Below are positions 42,907-51,008 of a stretch of DNA of 64,000 bases, piece after piece. The notes under the pieces are model-generated. The model saw only the letters and a list, made by a program, of their open reading frames with translations. It ran no database searches and had not been told where the DNA came from. The stretch's first letter is position 1; the number at the start of each line of letters is the position of its first letter. Both the position numbers and the translations under genes were made by a program. The stretch spans positions 1 through 64,000 of the forward strand of contig JAKISY010000004.1 in NCBI GenBank assembly GCA_021648365.1, written 5' to 3'. Origin of the DNA: Verrucomicrobiales bacterium (GTDB taxonomy: Bacteria; Verrucomicrobiota; Verrucomicrobiia; Verrucomicrobiales; DEV007).

Positions 42907-44013
42907 ATGCCCACTACTTTGACACTTCCCAAATGGTATGACTTGCACACGCACTTCCGGCAGGGAGCGAATGTGAATCGCTACATCGCTGATCATATTG
43001 CGATGGGCTGCGCAGGTGCTTTGGCGATGCCTAATACTCGCCCTCCTGTATCTCGGGTATTGGGGGAGAGTTCGCCTACGGCGGCTTCGATAGAATCTTA
43101 TCGCGCGGAGCTTTTGACGGAGGGTGCGGATGTCTTCGATGAATTGATCATACCGCTCTATCTAACCGGTGATACCACGGCAGAGATGGTCGCTGAAGGG
43201 GCGAGCAGTGGGTTGCTACGGGCGGCTAAATATTACCCGCCTCACGGAACGACCAATGCCGAGCATGGGATGCCGATGGATCAGTGGATCGGAGGAGATG
43301 TGTTTCGAGCGATGGAGGAACATGGTGTGGTGCTTTGTATTCACGGTGAGCAACATGGCTTGGTGGGGGCGGATTATTTTGATGCGCAGCAAAACGCGGA
43401 GTCGGTTTTTTATCGTGAGCGCTTGCCTGCGTTGTTGGAGGCGCATCCAGATCTACGGGTGGTCTGCGAACATATCACCACTGTGGTGGCAGTGGACTTT
43501 GTCAGCCAAGCATCAGAACGGGTGGCGGCGACGATCACGCCGCAGCACTTGCTCTATACGGTGGGGGATTTGATTCAGGGCTTGAAGTATCACTTGTATT
43601 GCCTGCCCTTGGTGAAATTCGAAAAAGATCGCCAGGCTTTGCAGTCAGCGGTGACGAAGCTTGGGCAGAGCAAGTTTTTTGCTGGCACCGACAGTGCGCC
43701 GCATACCTCAAAGGTTTCTGACTGTGGTTGTGCTGCGGGATGTTATACAGGGGGCTGTGCGCCGCAGTTGTATGCGATGGCGTTTGAGCAGGCGGGGGTG
43801 GATTTTGAAACGGAGCAGGGCAAGGCGGCGTTTGAGCGTTTTCTTTCGCGTAATGGTCCGGCGTTTTATGGCTTTGAGGTTTCGAATGATTCTTTCACTC
43901 TTCGCAAAGAGCCCAGCGAGGTGGAGAGTTTTCAGAGTGACGAAGGTGTGGTAGTTCCGCTTCCAGTAGGTATGGATTTGCCTCTGACTTGGTCGCTAGC
44001 GGATAGCGAGTAG
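42907..44013 (+). CDS. pyrC: Dihydroorotase PyrC
   Basis: 368 residues, the class II (E. coli PyrC-like) enzyme that closes dihydroorotate in pyrimidine synthesis. Zinc ligands and carboxylated lysine are visible: DLHTHFRQG near residue 12, LRAAKYYPPHGTTN with the metal-bridging lysine near 110, CIHGE near 148, CEHIT near 190, and AGTDSAPH near 262. A Cys-rich insertion (CGCAAGCYTGGC) follows the last motif. Starts at ATG 42907. Confidence 0.95.
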   Translation: MPTTLTLPKWYDLHTHFRQGANVNRYIADHIAMGCAGALAMPNTRPPVSRVLGESSPTAASIESYRAELLTEGADVFDELIIPLYLTGDTTAEMVAEGASSGLLRAAKYYPPHGTTNAEHGMPMDQWIGGDVFRAMEEHGVVLCIHGEQHGLVGADYFDAQQNAESVFYRERLPALLEAHPDLRVVCEHITTVVAVDFVSQASERVAATITPQHLLYTVGDLIQGLKYHLYCLPLVKFEKDRQALQSAVTKLGQSKFFAGTDSAPHTSKVSDCGCAAGCYTGGCAPQLYAMAFEQAGVDFETEQGKAAFERFLSRNGPAFYGFEVSNDSFTLRKEPSEVESFQSDEGVVVPLPVGMDLPLTWSLADSE

Positions 44014-44113
44014 GGCTGATGTTGTCTGCAGAAGGTTTTTTTTGGTGATACATGGATTCTGTAAAAAAGGCAGTCAAACTTTGTGTGAAGCGATGAAGGG
44101 TTTATAGTGCGCC

Positions 44114-44821
44114 GTGGACATTTGGAATCCAGATCAAAATACGACAAAGGGGGCGATTTACCTTGCGGAAGGCGATGCTGTCTTTGGCGAGATGGAGCGG
44201 GCGATTGGTATTTCTGTGATGGGAGTGAGTAGCGTCGGTGGCAGTATATTTTCTCCTAAAATACGATCGAAAAAATCTGTTCAAAAAGCTGGAGAAAGAG
44301 AGTTGCAGATTTTTGCTGAGAGCTGGACGATGTGGTTGCAGCAACCTTTTACTGAGCATTTGGCAGAAACTTTTGTGGAGGTTTATATGGCGGCTGCAGA
44401 GATGCGCTTGCGTCGGGTCACGCAGCTGGACCTGAGCTTGGGGCAGTGTCTGAGCGGGGCAGAGGCGCGTAGAAGTCGAGCGGCAGGGCAGTGTTTTCTA
44501 GAGGGGAAAAGCGAAATGCAGCGAGCTCCGCAGTGGCAAAAATATGCTAGGTCGGTGGAGGCTGGTGAGTGCCCTGGGCACGTAGTGACGGTCTTCGCAC
44601 TGCAGTCGGCGCTGTATCATTTGCCTTTATTATCAGCTTTGACTGCCTATGTGTACTTTGAATGGAGAGCGGGCATGAGTGTTTTTATTGGTGATAGTGT
44701 GATTCAGAAAAAGGGTCTCACTTTGCAAAAATTCCAGCAAGATTACCCTCAGAGCATGCAGGTGGTGCGACAGGTGTTTGCTGGAGAATCAGAATTTGGC
44801 GCAGCTATTTCTGCGGTATAA
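44114..44821 (+). CDS. Conserved hypothetical protein, faintly UreF-like
   Basis: 235 residues from GTG 44114. Mostly helical. A basic helix (LSGAEARRSRAAGQC) followed by GHVVTVFALQSALYHLPLLS and a hydrophobic segment with TAYVYFEWRAGMSVFIGDSV recalls the core of urease accessory protein UreF, but the match is weak and no urease gene is present. It ends 9 bases before clpS, so the two are probably co-transcribed. Role unknown. Confidence 0.5.
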   Translation: MDIWNPDQNTTKGAIYLAEGDAVFGEMERAIGISVMGVSSVGGSIFSPKIRSKKSVQKAGERELQIFAESWTMWLQQPFTEHLAETFVEVYMAAAEMRLRRVTQLDLSLGQCLSGAEARRSRAAGQCFLEGKSEMQRAPQWQKYARSVEAGECPGHVVTVFALQSALYHLPLLSALTAYVYFEWRAGMSVFIGDSVIQKKGLTLQKFQQDYPQSMQVVRQVFAGESEFGAAISAV

Positions 44822-44830
44822 TCAAAAGTG

Positions 44831-45121
44831 ATGATGTCTGCAACGGAACTGGAAGAATGGACGGCGGTCGAAACGAGTGATGAACTCAGCACTCCTTGGG
44901 CGGTGGTGGTTTATGATGACCCTGTCAATTTGATGAGTTTTGTGCAGCTGGTTTTCCGTCGGGTATTTGGTTATTCAGATGAGAAGTCTATGGCATTGAT
45001 GCTGGAGGTGCATCATGACGGGCGCTCGGTGGTATGGAGCGGAGAGCGGGAAAGGGCTGAAATGTACGTGCAACAGCTGCAGTCGTATCAATTGCTGGCA
45101 GCGATGGAGAAGGCGGACTAA
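44831..45121 (+). CDS. clpS: ClpS N-degron adaptor
   Basis: 96 residues from ATG 44831 (GTG 44828 and ATG 44834 also possible). PWAVVVYDDPVNLMSFVQLV is the substrate-binding core with the Asp-Asp pair of ClpS; LEVHHDGRSVVWSGERERAE and the closing YVQQLQSYQLL complete the fold. ClpS hands N-end-rule substrates to the ClpAP or ClpCP protease. The VHHDGRSVVWSG segment resembles the actinobacterial type of ClpS more than the proteobacterial one. Confidence 0.9.
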   Translation: MMSATELEEWTAVETSDELSTPWAVVVYDDPVNLMSFVQLVFRRVFGYSDEKSMALMLEVHHDGRSVVWSGERERAEMYVQQLQSYQLLAAMEKAD

Positions 45122-45243
45122 TAGGGCTGCGGTTAGTGGTTGCCCCAGCAATAGTAAAAGGCTGCTAAAATGTGATTCCTATACTATACACAATATGTGT
45201 GTGTGCAATAGGTGTCAAATTGAAGCAGCGAGAGCGACCACTG

Positions 45244-46854
45244 CTATTCAGCTTGTTCCTTACACTCCAGTGCCGCTTTGACAAAACCAGCGAAGAGGGG
45301 GTGCGGTTTGTTGGGGCGAGAGCGGAATTCTGGATGAAATTGTGAAGCGATGAAAAAGGGGTGCTCGGGGATCTCGACGATCTCGGTGAGGGTGCCATCG
45401 GGAGAGGTTCCTGCGACTTTCAAGCCTGCATCTTCCAATTGCTCGCGGTAGTCCTGGTTAAACTCGTAGCGATGGCGATGGCGTTCATTGACTTGGTCTG
45501 TGCCGTAGAGCTCACGGGAGCGACTGCCGTCGACGAGTTGAGTTTTCCATGTGCCGAGTCGCATCGAGCCACCTTTTTCATCGATGTCTTTTTGATCTTC
45601 TAGTAGGCAGATGACGGGGTGAGCGGTGTCTGGATCAAATTCGGTGCTGTTGGCTTTTTCTAATCCGCAGACATTTCTGGCGAACTCGATCGTGGCGATC
45701 TGCATGCCTAGACAGAGGCCAAAATAGGGGATGTTATTTTCGCGAGCGTATTGGGCTGCGGCGACTTTGCCTTCGACGCCGCGCTCTCCAAATCCTCCAG
45801 GGATGAGGATGCCCTGGACGTCGTTGAGGTGCACGTCGGCTCCGTCTTTGAGCAGATCCGCAGAATTGAGTCGTACGATGTTGATACGGCAATCGTTATC
45901 TGCACCAGCGTGGGTGAGGGCTTCGTAGATGCTTTTGTAGGCATCTTGCAGTTCGATGTATTTGCCTACTACGGCGATGCGAATGTCTTTGGATGGATGG
46001 ATGATGCGTTGCACAAAAGATTCCCATTCAGCAAGATCGGGTTCGGGTAGGTCGAGTCCGAGAGCATCGCATACGACTTGATCGAAGCCTTCTTTACGTA
46101 GCTCTAGTGGGGCCTCGTAAATAGTGTGTTCCAAGTCAAGGAATTGCATCACGTTGGACTTGGGCAAGTTGCAGAACATCGAAATTTTCGAGCGCAGCTC
46201 ATCATCGACTTCTTCTTCGGCGCGGCAGAGGATGATTCGCGGTTGGATACCGATTTCTCTCAGTTTTGCCACACTCTGCTGAGTGGGTTTGGTTTTGAGC
46301 TCACCTGCTGCGCGAATGAAAGGGACGAGGGTGGCGTGAATGAAGAGCACATTTTCCGAACCGACTTCGTCATTGAATTGACGCATGGCTTCGAGGAAGG
46401 GCAGCCCCTCGATGTCGCCCGTGGTGCCGCCGATTTCAGTAATGATGATGTCGCCGTCCATCTCTTTTGCGACTTTGTGGATGCGGTTTTTGATCTCGTC
46501 AGTGACGTGCGGGATGACCTGCACGGTGGCACCGAGGTAATCGCCACGTCGTTCTTTGCGAATGACGGATTCGTAAACCTGTCCGCTAGTGAGATTGTTT
46601 AATTTGGATAGAGCTCCGCTGGTGAATCGTTCGTAGTGGCCTAGGTCGAGATCGGTCTCGGCGCCATCGTCTAGCACATAACATTCGCCATGCTGGAAAG
46701 GACTCATCGTGCCTGGATCGACATTCAAGTAGGGATCGAACTTCTGAAGGATGACCTTCATGCCTCGTAGTTCAAGTAGAGTTCCTAGAGAAGCAGCGGC
46801 TAAACCTTTCCCTAGTGAACTGACAACACCGCCGGTAACAAATATATATTTCAT
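45244..46854 (-). CDS. pyrG: CTP synthase
   Basis: 536 residues. Amidates UTP to CTP. The synthetase domain starts FVTGGVVSSLGKGLAAAS and contains ITEIGGTTGDIEG; the glutaminase domain (about 290-536) has GFGERGVEGK, the nucleophile in YFGLCLGMQIA, and the catalytic His-Glu in FHPEFRSRPNKPHPLF. Overlaps the kdsB stop by 4 bases (ATGA), so they are translationally coupled. CTP is the co-substrate of KdsB, which makes this pairing sensible; Chlamydia has the same order. Confidence 0.97.
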   Translation of the reverse strand: MKYIFVTGGVVSSLGKGLAAASLGTLLELRGMKVILQKFDPYLNVDPGTMSPFQHGECYVLDDGAETDLDLGHYERFTSGALSKLNNLTSGQVYESVIRKERRGDYLGATVQVIPHVTDEIKNRIHKVAKEMDGDIIITEIGGTTGDIEGLPFLEAMRQFNDEVGSENVLFIHATLVPFIRAAGELKTKPTQQSVAKLREIGIQPRIILCRAEEEVDDELRSKISMFCNLPKSNVMQFLDLEHTIYEAPLELRKEGFDQVVCDALGLDLPEPDLAEWESFVQRIIHPSKDIRIAVVGKYIELQDAYKSIYEALTHAGADNDCRINIVRLNSADLLKDGADVHLNDVQGILIPGGFGERGVEGKVAAAQYARENNIPYFGLCLGMQIATIEFARNVCGLEKANSTEFDPDTAHPVICLLEDQKDIDEKGGSMRLGTWKTQLVDGSRSRELYGTDQVNERHRHRYEFNQDYREQLEDAGLKVAGTSPDGTLTEIVEIPEHPFFIASQFHPEFRSRPNKPHPLFAGFVKAALECKEQAE

Positions 46855-47609
46855 TCAGTCAAAAACTGTCGGTCTAGTATGTCTGCTTGTTCGGGCGTGT
46901 CAATGCCGGGGGAGTCGTCTGAGGTGATTATTACGTTTATTTTTGTGCCGTTCTCCAAAGCGCGTAGTTGTTCGAGCTGCTCGCACCTTTCGAGTGCCGA
47001 GGGTTGCCACTGAACGAACTTTAGCAAAAACTCGCGACTGAAGCCGTAAATTCCTTTGTGGCGTAGGGTTTGTAGATCTGCGACGGGGCTGCGTTGATAG
47101 GGAATAGGGCTGCGGGAAAAATAAAGTGCTCGGCTCTGATGGTCGATCACGACTTTGACGACGTTGGGGTCGCTGAACTCTGGATCTTCAAAGTGGATGG
47201 GATTGGCGGCGGTGACCATTTCGCAGTCGGGTTGATCGATGAGGGTTTGTGCGAGTTGGTCGATCAGTTCGGGACTGATCAGCGGTTCGTCGCCTTGGAT
47301 GTTGATCAGGTGACTGTGCTCAGGCCAGAGTTGCGCGACTTCGGCGATGCGATCGGTGCCGCTGGGATGATCAGGTGAAGTGAGGGCAACTTCGCCGCCG
47401 AAGGCTTTCACTGCCGCCGCGATGCGTTGATCGTCGGTGGCGACCACAATGGCATCGAGATTTTCGCATTGTTGGCAACGGTCCCAGACGTGTTGCACCA
47501 GTGCTTTGCCGGCGATCAAGTGCAAGGGCTTGCCGGGAAAGCGGGTGGAGCCCCATCGAGCGGGGATAATACCAAGAACTTTTGCTTCCGAAGCTGATGC
47601 CATGCGCAT
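46851..47609 (-). CDS. kdsB: 3-deoxy-manno-octulosonate cytidylyltransferase
   Basis: 252 residues. Activates Kdo with CTP for lipopolysaccharide core synthesis. Motifs: GIIPARWGSTRFPGKPL (nucleotide loop), HPSGTDRIAEVAQL, NIQGDEPLISPELIDQL and DSPGIDTPEQADILD near the end. First gene of a two-gene operon with pyrG. Supports an LPS-bearing Gram-negative envelope. Confidence 0.96.
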   Translation of the reverse strand: MRMASASEAKVLGIIPARWGSTRFPGKPLHLIAGKALVQHVWDRCQQCENLDAIVVATDDQRIAAAVKAFGGEVALTSPDHPSGTDRIAEVAQLWPEHSHLINIQGDEPLISPELIDQLAQTLIDQPDCEMVTAANPIHFEDPEFSDPNVVKVVIDHQSRALYFSRSPIPYQRSPVADLQTLRHKGIYGFSREFLLKFVQWQPSALERCEQLEQLRALENGTKINVIITSDDSPGIDTPEQADILDRQFLTE

Positions 47610-47753
47610 TTATTGCCATGAAACTTGGTAAAGTTCAAGGCTGCAGATCCTCTTTTAACTGAATGGCTTGCGTTAGGCGTGATTGAATGGGAAGCTTTTG
47701 TTAGGGGCGTGGTTGTAGTGCTGTAGAGGCGCCGAAGATGAGTGAGAGTTTAA

Positions 47754-48647
47754 ATGATTTCAACTGTGAATACTGTGTGCCAAAACAAAAAAGGTTTTTC
47801 GCTTTGTTTGGCTGTCGGAGTGTTTTCTTGCACGGTTCTTCTAGGGCAAAGCGTGACGCCTCTCTCTGAGGTGAAAAAAAATCAAGCGCCTGCTAGAACG
47901 ACTGAACTTTTGGATCTAAAGAAATTTCCTGGTGCTTTGGTGCAGCAAGTGGTGGTTCCAGTGCCGGGCGAGATTTTTTCGGTTTTGGACAAACTGGGAG
48001 AGCAAGACTGGAGCAGTGAGATCTCGATTCCTAAGCGCAAGGTAGCGACCGATCGGGTGCGCTTGGCTCTGGTGTTCGGTTGCACCGTGGCAGAGGGTTT
48101 TGTCACCGTCGAGGCAGAAGATCGCAAGGCAATCCAGAATACGGGCCGCCGAGTTCTGCGCTTGGCAGATACTTTAGGGCTCAAGTCGGCGGTATTGCCG
48201 CATAGCCAGAGCATCATTGATTCGGCGGATTCTGGTGATTGGAATGCGGTGCGAAGAGGCTTCGATCAGACTCAGGTGACGGTGAAAAAAACGATGGAAA
48301 AGATGCGCGATGAAGAGATCGCCACTTTGGTCAGTTTGGGCGGATGGTTGCGAGGCACCACTGCCTTGACACGACTGATCGCAGAATCTTATAGCAGCGA
48401 CCGCGCGGAGTTGCTCAATCAACCCGACTTGGTGGCTTATTTTATAGTGGTGATCGATGGAATGAAGGTGGAGATCAAAGAGCAAGCGGATGTGAAGGTT
48501 ATCCATGAGGGCTTGCGTGAGATTGAGCGTATTATGGAGGAGGGGCAGGGGGGGATTTCGGAAGGAGCCGTTTCTTCTATTGGTGCCATTTGTTTGAGCT
48601 TATTGCAGCGCTTTTATTTTGATGAAGAACCGCAGTCGGAGAGTTGA
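47754..48647 (+). CDS. Secreted hypothetical protein
   Basis: 297 residues. Signal peptide with hydrophobic core GFSLCLAVGVFSCTVLLG (about 14-31). The mature part is mostly helical, with VFGCTVAEGFVTVEAEDRKA and a GGWLRGTTALTRLI helix. No family recognised. It reads into the next gene, which begins 4 bases after its stop and is probably co-transcribed. Confidence 0.65.
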   Translation: MISTVNTVCQNKKGFSLCLAVGVFSCTVLLGQSVTPLSEVKKNQAPARTTELLDLKKFPGALVQQVVVPVPGEIFSVLDKLGEQDWSSEISIPKRKVATDRVRLALVFGCTVAEGFVTVEAEDRKAIQNTGRRVLRLADTLGLKSAVLPHSQSIIDSADSGDWNAVRRGFDQTQVTVKKTMEKMRDEEIATLVSLGGWLRGTTALTRLIAESYSSDRAELLNQPDLVAYFIVVIDGMKVEIKEQADVKVIHEGLREIERIMEEGQGGISEGAVSSIGAICLSLLQRFYFDEEPQSES

Positions 48648-48651
48648 AAAC

Positions 48652-49170
48652 ATGACTAGCTTGGTAAAGAGACAGCGGTGGTGCAGGCGCTTGAGAGTGT
48701 TAGCGCTCTGCGTGGTTTTGATTTTAGCTAGTGGTGCTTGGGTGATGGGTTTTTCGGACGTAGGGGTGCCGAAGGTATTAAAAAAGTTGGCGCAGCAATA
48801 TTCGGAGAAGGGCTTCAAGCTGAGGAAAGAGCATTGGAATGGCACCTTGAAGCAGGGCCAGTATAAGGTGATCAAGCACCAACTTTTTCGCGGCAATGAA
48901 TACTGGTTTTTGGCGGCACTGTCCGAGGGCGAGCATGCTTTAGCAATGGAGGTTTTTGATGAAGAGGGGCATGCGATTTCACTCGAGCGGTTTTCAGATA
49001 AAGGTTTATCTGGTGCGCGAGTTTTGCCAGTGAAGACGGGCACTTATTTGATCAAGCTCAGCGTGACTCGGACTGCGAAGACAAAAAAACAGCAGGTGAA
49101 GAAAGTGAAAAAAACGAAGCAAAGCAAGAGCGCTGATCTTGATTGGGCATTAATTTATGGTTACCGGTAG
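48652..49170 (+). CDS. Membrane-anchored hypothetical protein with basic tail
   Basis: 172 residues from ATG 48652; upstream in-frame starts overlap the previous gene. A signal anchor (about 17-35, ALCVVLILASGAWVMG) precedes a small beta-rich domain (FRGNEYWFLAALSEGEHAL; VKTGTYLIKLSV). The C-terminus is Lys-rich (KTKKQQVKKVKKTKQSKS). Co-transcription with 47754 upstream and phoH (5 bases downstream) is likely. Confidence 0.6.
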   Translation: MTSLVKRQRWCRRLRVLALCVVLILASGAWVMGFSDVGVPKVLKKLAQQYSEKGFKLRKEHWNGTLKQGQYKVIKHQLFRGNEYWFLAALSEGEHALAMEVFDEEGHAISLERFSDKGLSGARVLPVKTGTYLIKLSVTRTAKTKKQQVKKVKKTKQSKSADLDWALIYGYR

Positions 49171-49175
49171 ATCGA

Positions 49176-50195
49176 ATGGAGACTGCAAGTGAAGAAAAAT
49201 CGATGTTAGCGTCTGAAACGCTGACTTTTGAAAACCCGCAATTTTTGCAATCGTTGTTTGCCAACGATTTGAGCTTACTAAAAGAGTTGCAGCAGAAGTT
49301 TTGTGTGAAGGTGATCACGCGAGATGGATGGCTGAGGATCGAGGGGGATCCTAGACAGGTGGGAAAAGCTAAAGCGGTCTTTGGGGTGTTGGAATCGGTG
49401 CTGCGCAAGGGTGGAGAGATCAATGCCCACGCCTTTAATTTGGCGATGCAGCAAGAGTTGGCCGAAGGCGGAGAGTCTGCTAGCAAACTGCTGAGGAAAG
49501 GTGTTTTGCAAGAGTTTGCTGATTTAAGATTATTGGGATCAGCAAGTAAGCCTGCGGTGATGCCGAGAACCTCAGGACAGTTGAATTATCTGAAAACTTT
49601 GCAAAAGAACGATGTGGTTTTCGGTCTCGGACCAGCAGGCACGGGTAAGACCTTTCTGGCAATGGCGCATGCTTTGCAGCAATTAAAGGATCGTAAGATC
49701 GATCGTATTATCGTGACTCGACCAGCAGTGGAAGCGGGCGAGGCTTTGGGTTTTTTGCCAGGTGACCTGCAGGATAAGGTATTGCCTTATTTGCGTCCAC
49801 TCTACGATGCGCTTTATGAGATGTTGGAAGGGGACGAAGCGCAGAAATTGATCGACAAAAATTTGATCGAAGTGGCGCCACTGGCTTACATGCGGGGTAG
49901 GACTTTGAATCGAGCTTACGTTATCCTCGATGAAGGGCAGAACGCCACTCGCGAACAGATGCTGATGTTTTTGACTCGTTTGGGGGAGGGTTCCAAATGC
50001 GTGGTGACGGGGGACCCCTCGCAGATCGATTTACGGCCGAGGAAGTTGTCGGGATTGCTGGAGGCGATGGAATTGTTGCGAGGGGTGGAGAGCATCGCTT
50101 TCGCTCAATTTGATCGCAGCGATGTGGTGCGACATCCGGTGGTGGAACGGATCATCGCGGCGTATGAGAAGCGCGGGGAGCAAGTTTCACCATGA
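49176..50195 (+). CDS. phoH: PhoH-family ATPase
   Basis: 339 residues from ATG 49176. N-terminal KH-like segment (about 20-100; FCVKVITRDGWLRIEGD) and a PhoH P-loop domain: GLGPAGTGKTFLAMAHALQQ (Walker A near residue 150), RPAVEAGEALGFLPGDL, YMRGRTLNRAYVILDEGQN (Walker B), VTGDPSQIDLR. PhoH proteins are predicted RNA-linked ATPases, usually beside ybeY; that gene is not next to it here. The stop codon lies within a dispersed repeat at 50188-50220. Confidence 0.93.
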   Translation: METASEEKSMLASETLTFENPQFLQSLFANDLSLLKELQQKFCVKVITRDGWLRIEGDPRQVGKAKAVFGVLESVLRKGGEINAHAFNLAMQQELAEGGESASKLLRKGVLQEFADLRLLGSASKPAVMPRTSGQLNYLKTLQKNDVVFGLGPAGTGKTFLAMAHALQQLKDRKIDRIIVTRPAVEAGEALGFLPGDLQDKVLPYLRPLYDALYEMLEGDEAQKLIDKNLIEVAPLAYMRGRTLNRAYVILDEGQNATREQMLMFLTRLGEGSKCVVTGDPSQIDLRPRKLSGLLEAMELLRGVESIAFAQFDRSDVVRHPVVERIIAAYEKRGEQVSP

Positions 50196-50220
50196 AGCTC
50201 ATGAAGGAACTGAAGAATGA
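50188..50220 (+). repeat. Dispersed 'CACCATGAAG..CATGAAGG' repeat that contains the phoH stop
   Basis: CACCATGAAGCTCATGAAGG followed by AACTGAAGAATGA. The TGA of phoH (50193-50195) is part of it, so insertion or growth of the repeat may have changed the C-terminus of PhoH. A related copy is at 7759-7784. Confidence 0.55.
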
Positions 50221-50232
50221 GGGGGAGAAGAT

Positions 50233-50628
50233 TCAGTTGGGGAGAGGCGGGAGTAGTCCGATTTGAGTGGGATTGTCGGGCTTGTATTTGAATTGGATGT
50301 TATTTCCTGGAGCAAGTAAGGCGTTGTAATCTGTGTTGGAGATGCGGTTGAAGGATCGAAATAGTTTTTTATTATAGGTGGTGGAGTCAACTCTGTATTG
50401 GATTTCAAGAGCGATAGATATTCGGGTCCTGGGAGGATTGTAATCACTTGCGTGTGATCGTTCAGTGACCGTTGAGGTATTTATTTTCGCAGAAACGACA
50501 GGCCAATTAAGAATTTGCTGACTTTTTCGAATCCGCTGCTCTTGTTTCCATATCATCGTTCCGAGAATGACCGCGAGCAAGGCGTAAGCAACGGAGTAAT
50601 GTCGTAAGTGGTAAGCGAAGTCTTTCAA
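50233..50628 (-). CDS. DUF3592 membrane protein
   Basis: 131 residues. One N-terminal membrane helix (about 12-25) followed by a periplasmic beta domain: WPVVSAKINTSTVTERS and a closing segment with GNNIQFKYKPDNPTQIG match DUF3592 (PF12158). Function unknown. It is convergent with phoH. Confidence 0.75.
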   Translation of the reverse strand: MKDFAYHLRHYSVAYALLAVILGTMIWKQEQRIRKSQQILNWPVVSAKINTSTVTERSHASDYNPPRTRISIALEIQYRVDSTTYNKKLFRSFNRISNTDYNALLAPGNNIQFKYKPDNPTQIGLLPPLPN

Positions 50629-50911
50629 ATGTTCCCGGTAGAGATTTTTTATTACTAGGAAGGAAGCCTTATTTATTTAGTTAGATAACAAAGTCTATCA
50701 TGTTGGAGATTGTGTGAATGCATTTCAGTTTCATTTTTTGTGACTATTCAGATTCACCCGAGTGCTTCTGCCTTTGCCCGCTGATCATTCAGAATAGCTG
50801 CGTCAACTCGCAGCACTCCAAAGCGCTCCTACCTTGGAAGTTTATTGGGGGGGGCTCCCTCTAGGTAAATTTTGGTGGTGGAAACTGCGCCACTTATTAA
50901 AAGTACAAAAA

Positions 50912-50939
50912 AAACGGACGAGCTTGCGCTCGTCCGTTT
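50912..50939. terminator. Perfect hairpin downstream of groEL
   Basis: AAACGGACGAGC, loop TTGC, GCTCGTCCGTTT: a 12-bp perfect stem flanked by A-rich sequence on the left, which on the minus strand gives a T run. A likely terminator of the groESL transcript. Confidence 0.8.
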
Positions 50940-50969
50940 GAATTTTGACAGTTGATGTTGTCAGCAAGT

Positions 50970-50996
50970 GGCACCTGCTCCATTTGAGCAGGTGCC
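50970..50996 (-). terminator. Hairpin just after groEL stop
   Basis: GGCACCTGCTC, loop of 5, GAGCAGGTGCC, ending 13 bases from the groEL stop. An 11-bp perfect stem without a clear T run; probably a transcript-stabilising or first-step terminator paired with the hairpin at 50912. Confidence 0.6.
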
Positions 50997-51008
50997 GGTT
51001 TGCAAATT

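Larger units (their letters stand above)
50629..51008. other. Gap upstream of the DUF3592 gene and downstream of groEL
   Basis: 380 bases without a protein gene. Two strong hairpins, listed separately, lie at 50912-50939 and 50970-50996. The remaining sequence (50629-50905) shows nothing I can name. Confidence 0.5.

Noticed and set aside
44114..44821. Urease accessory gene ureF
   Set aside because: Similarity is limited to a helix pattern and no urease genes are present, so the symbol is not used.
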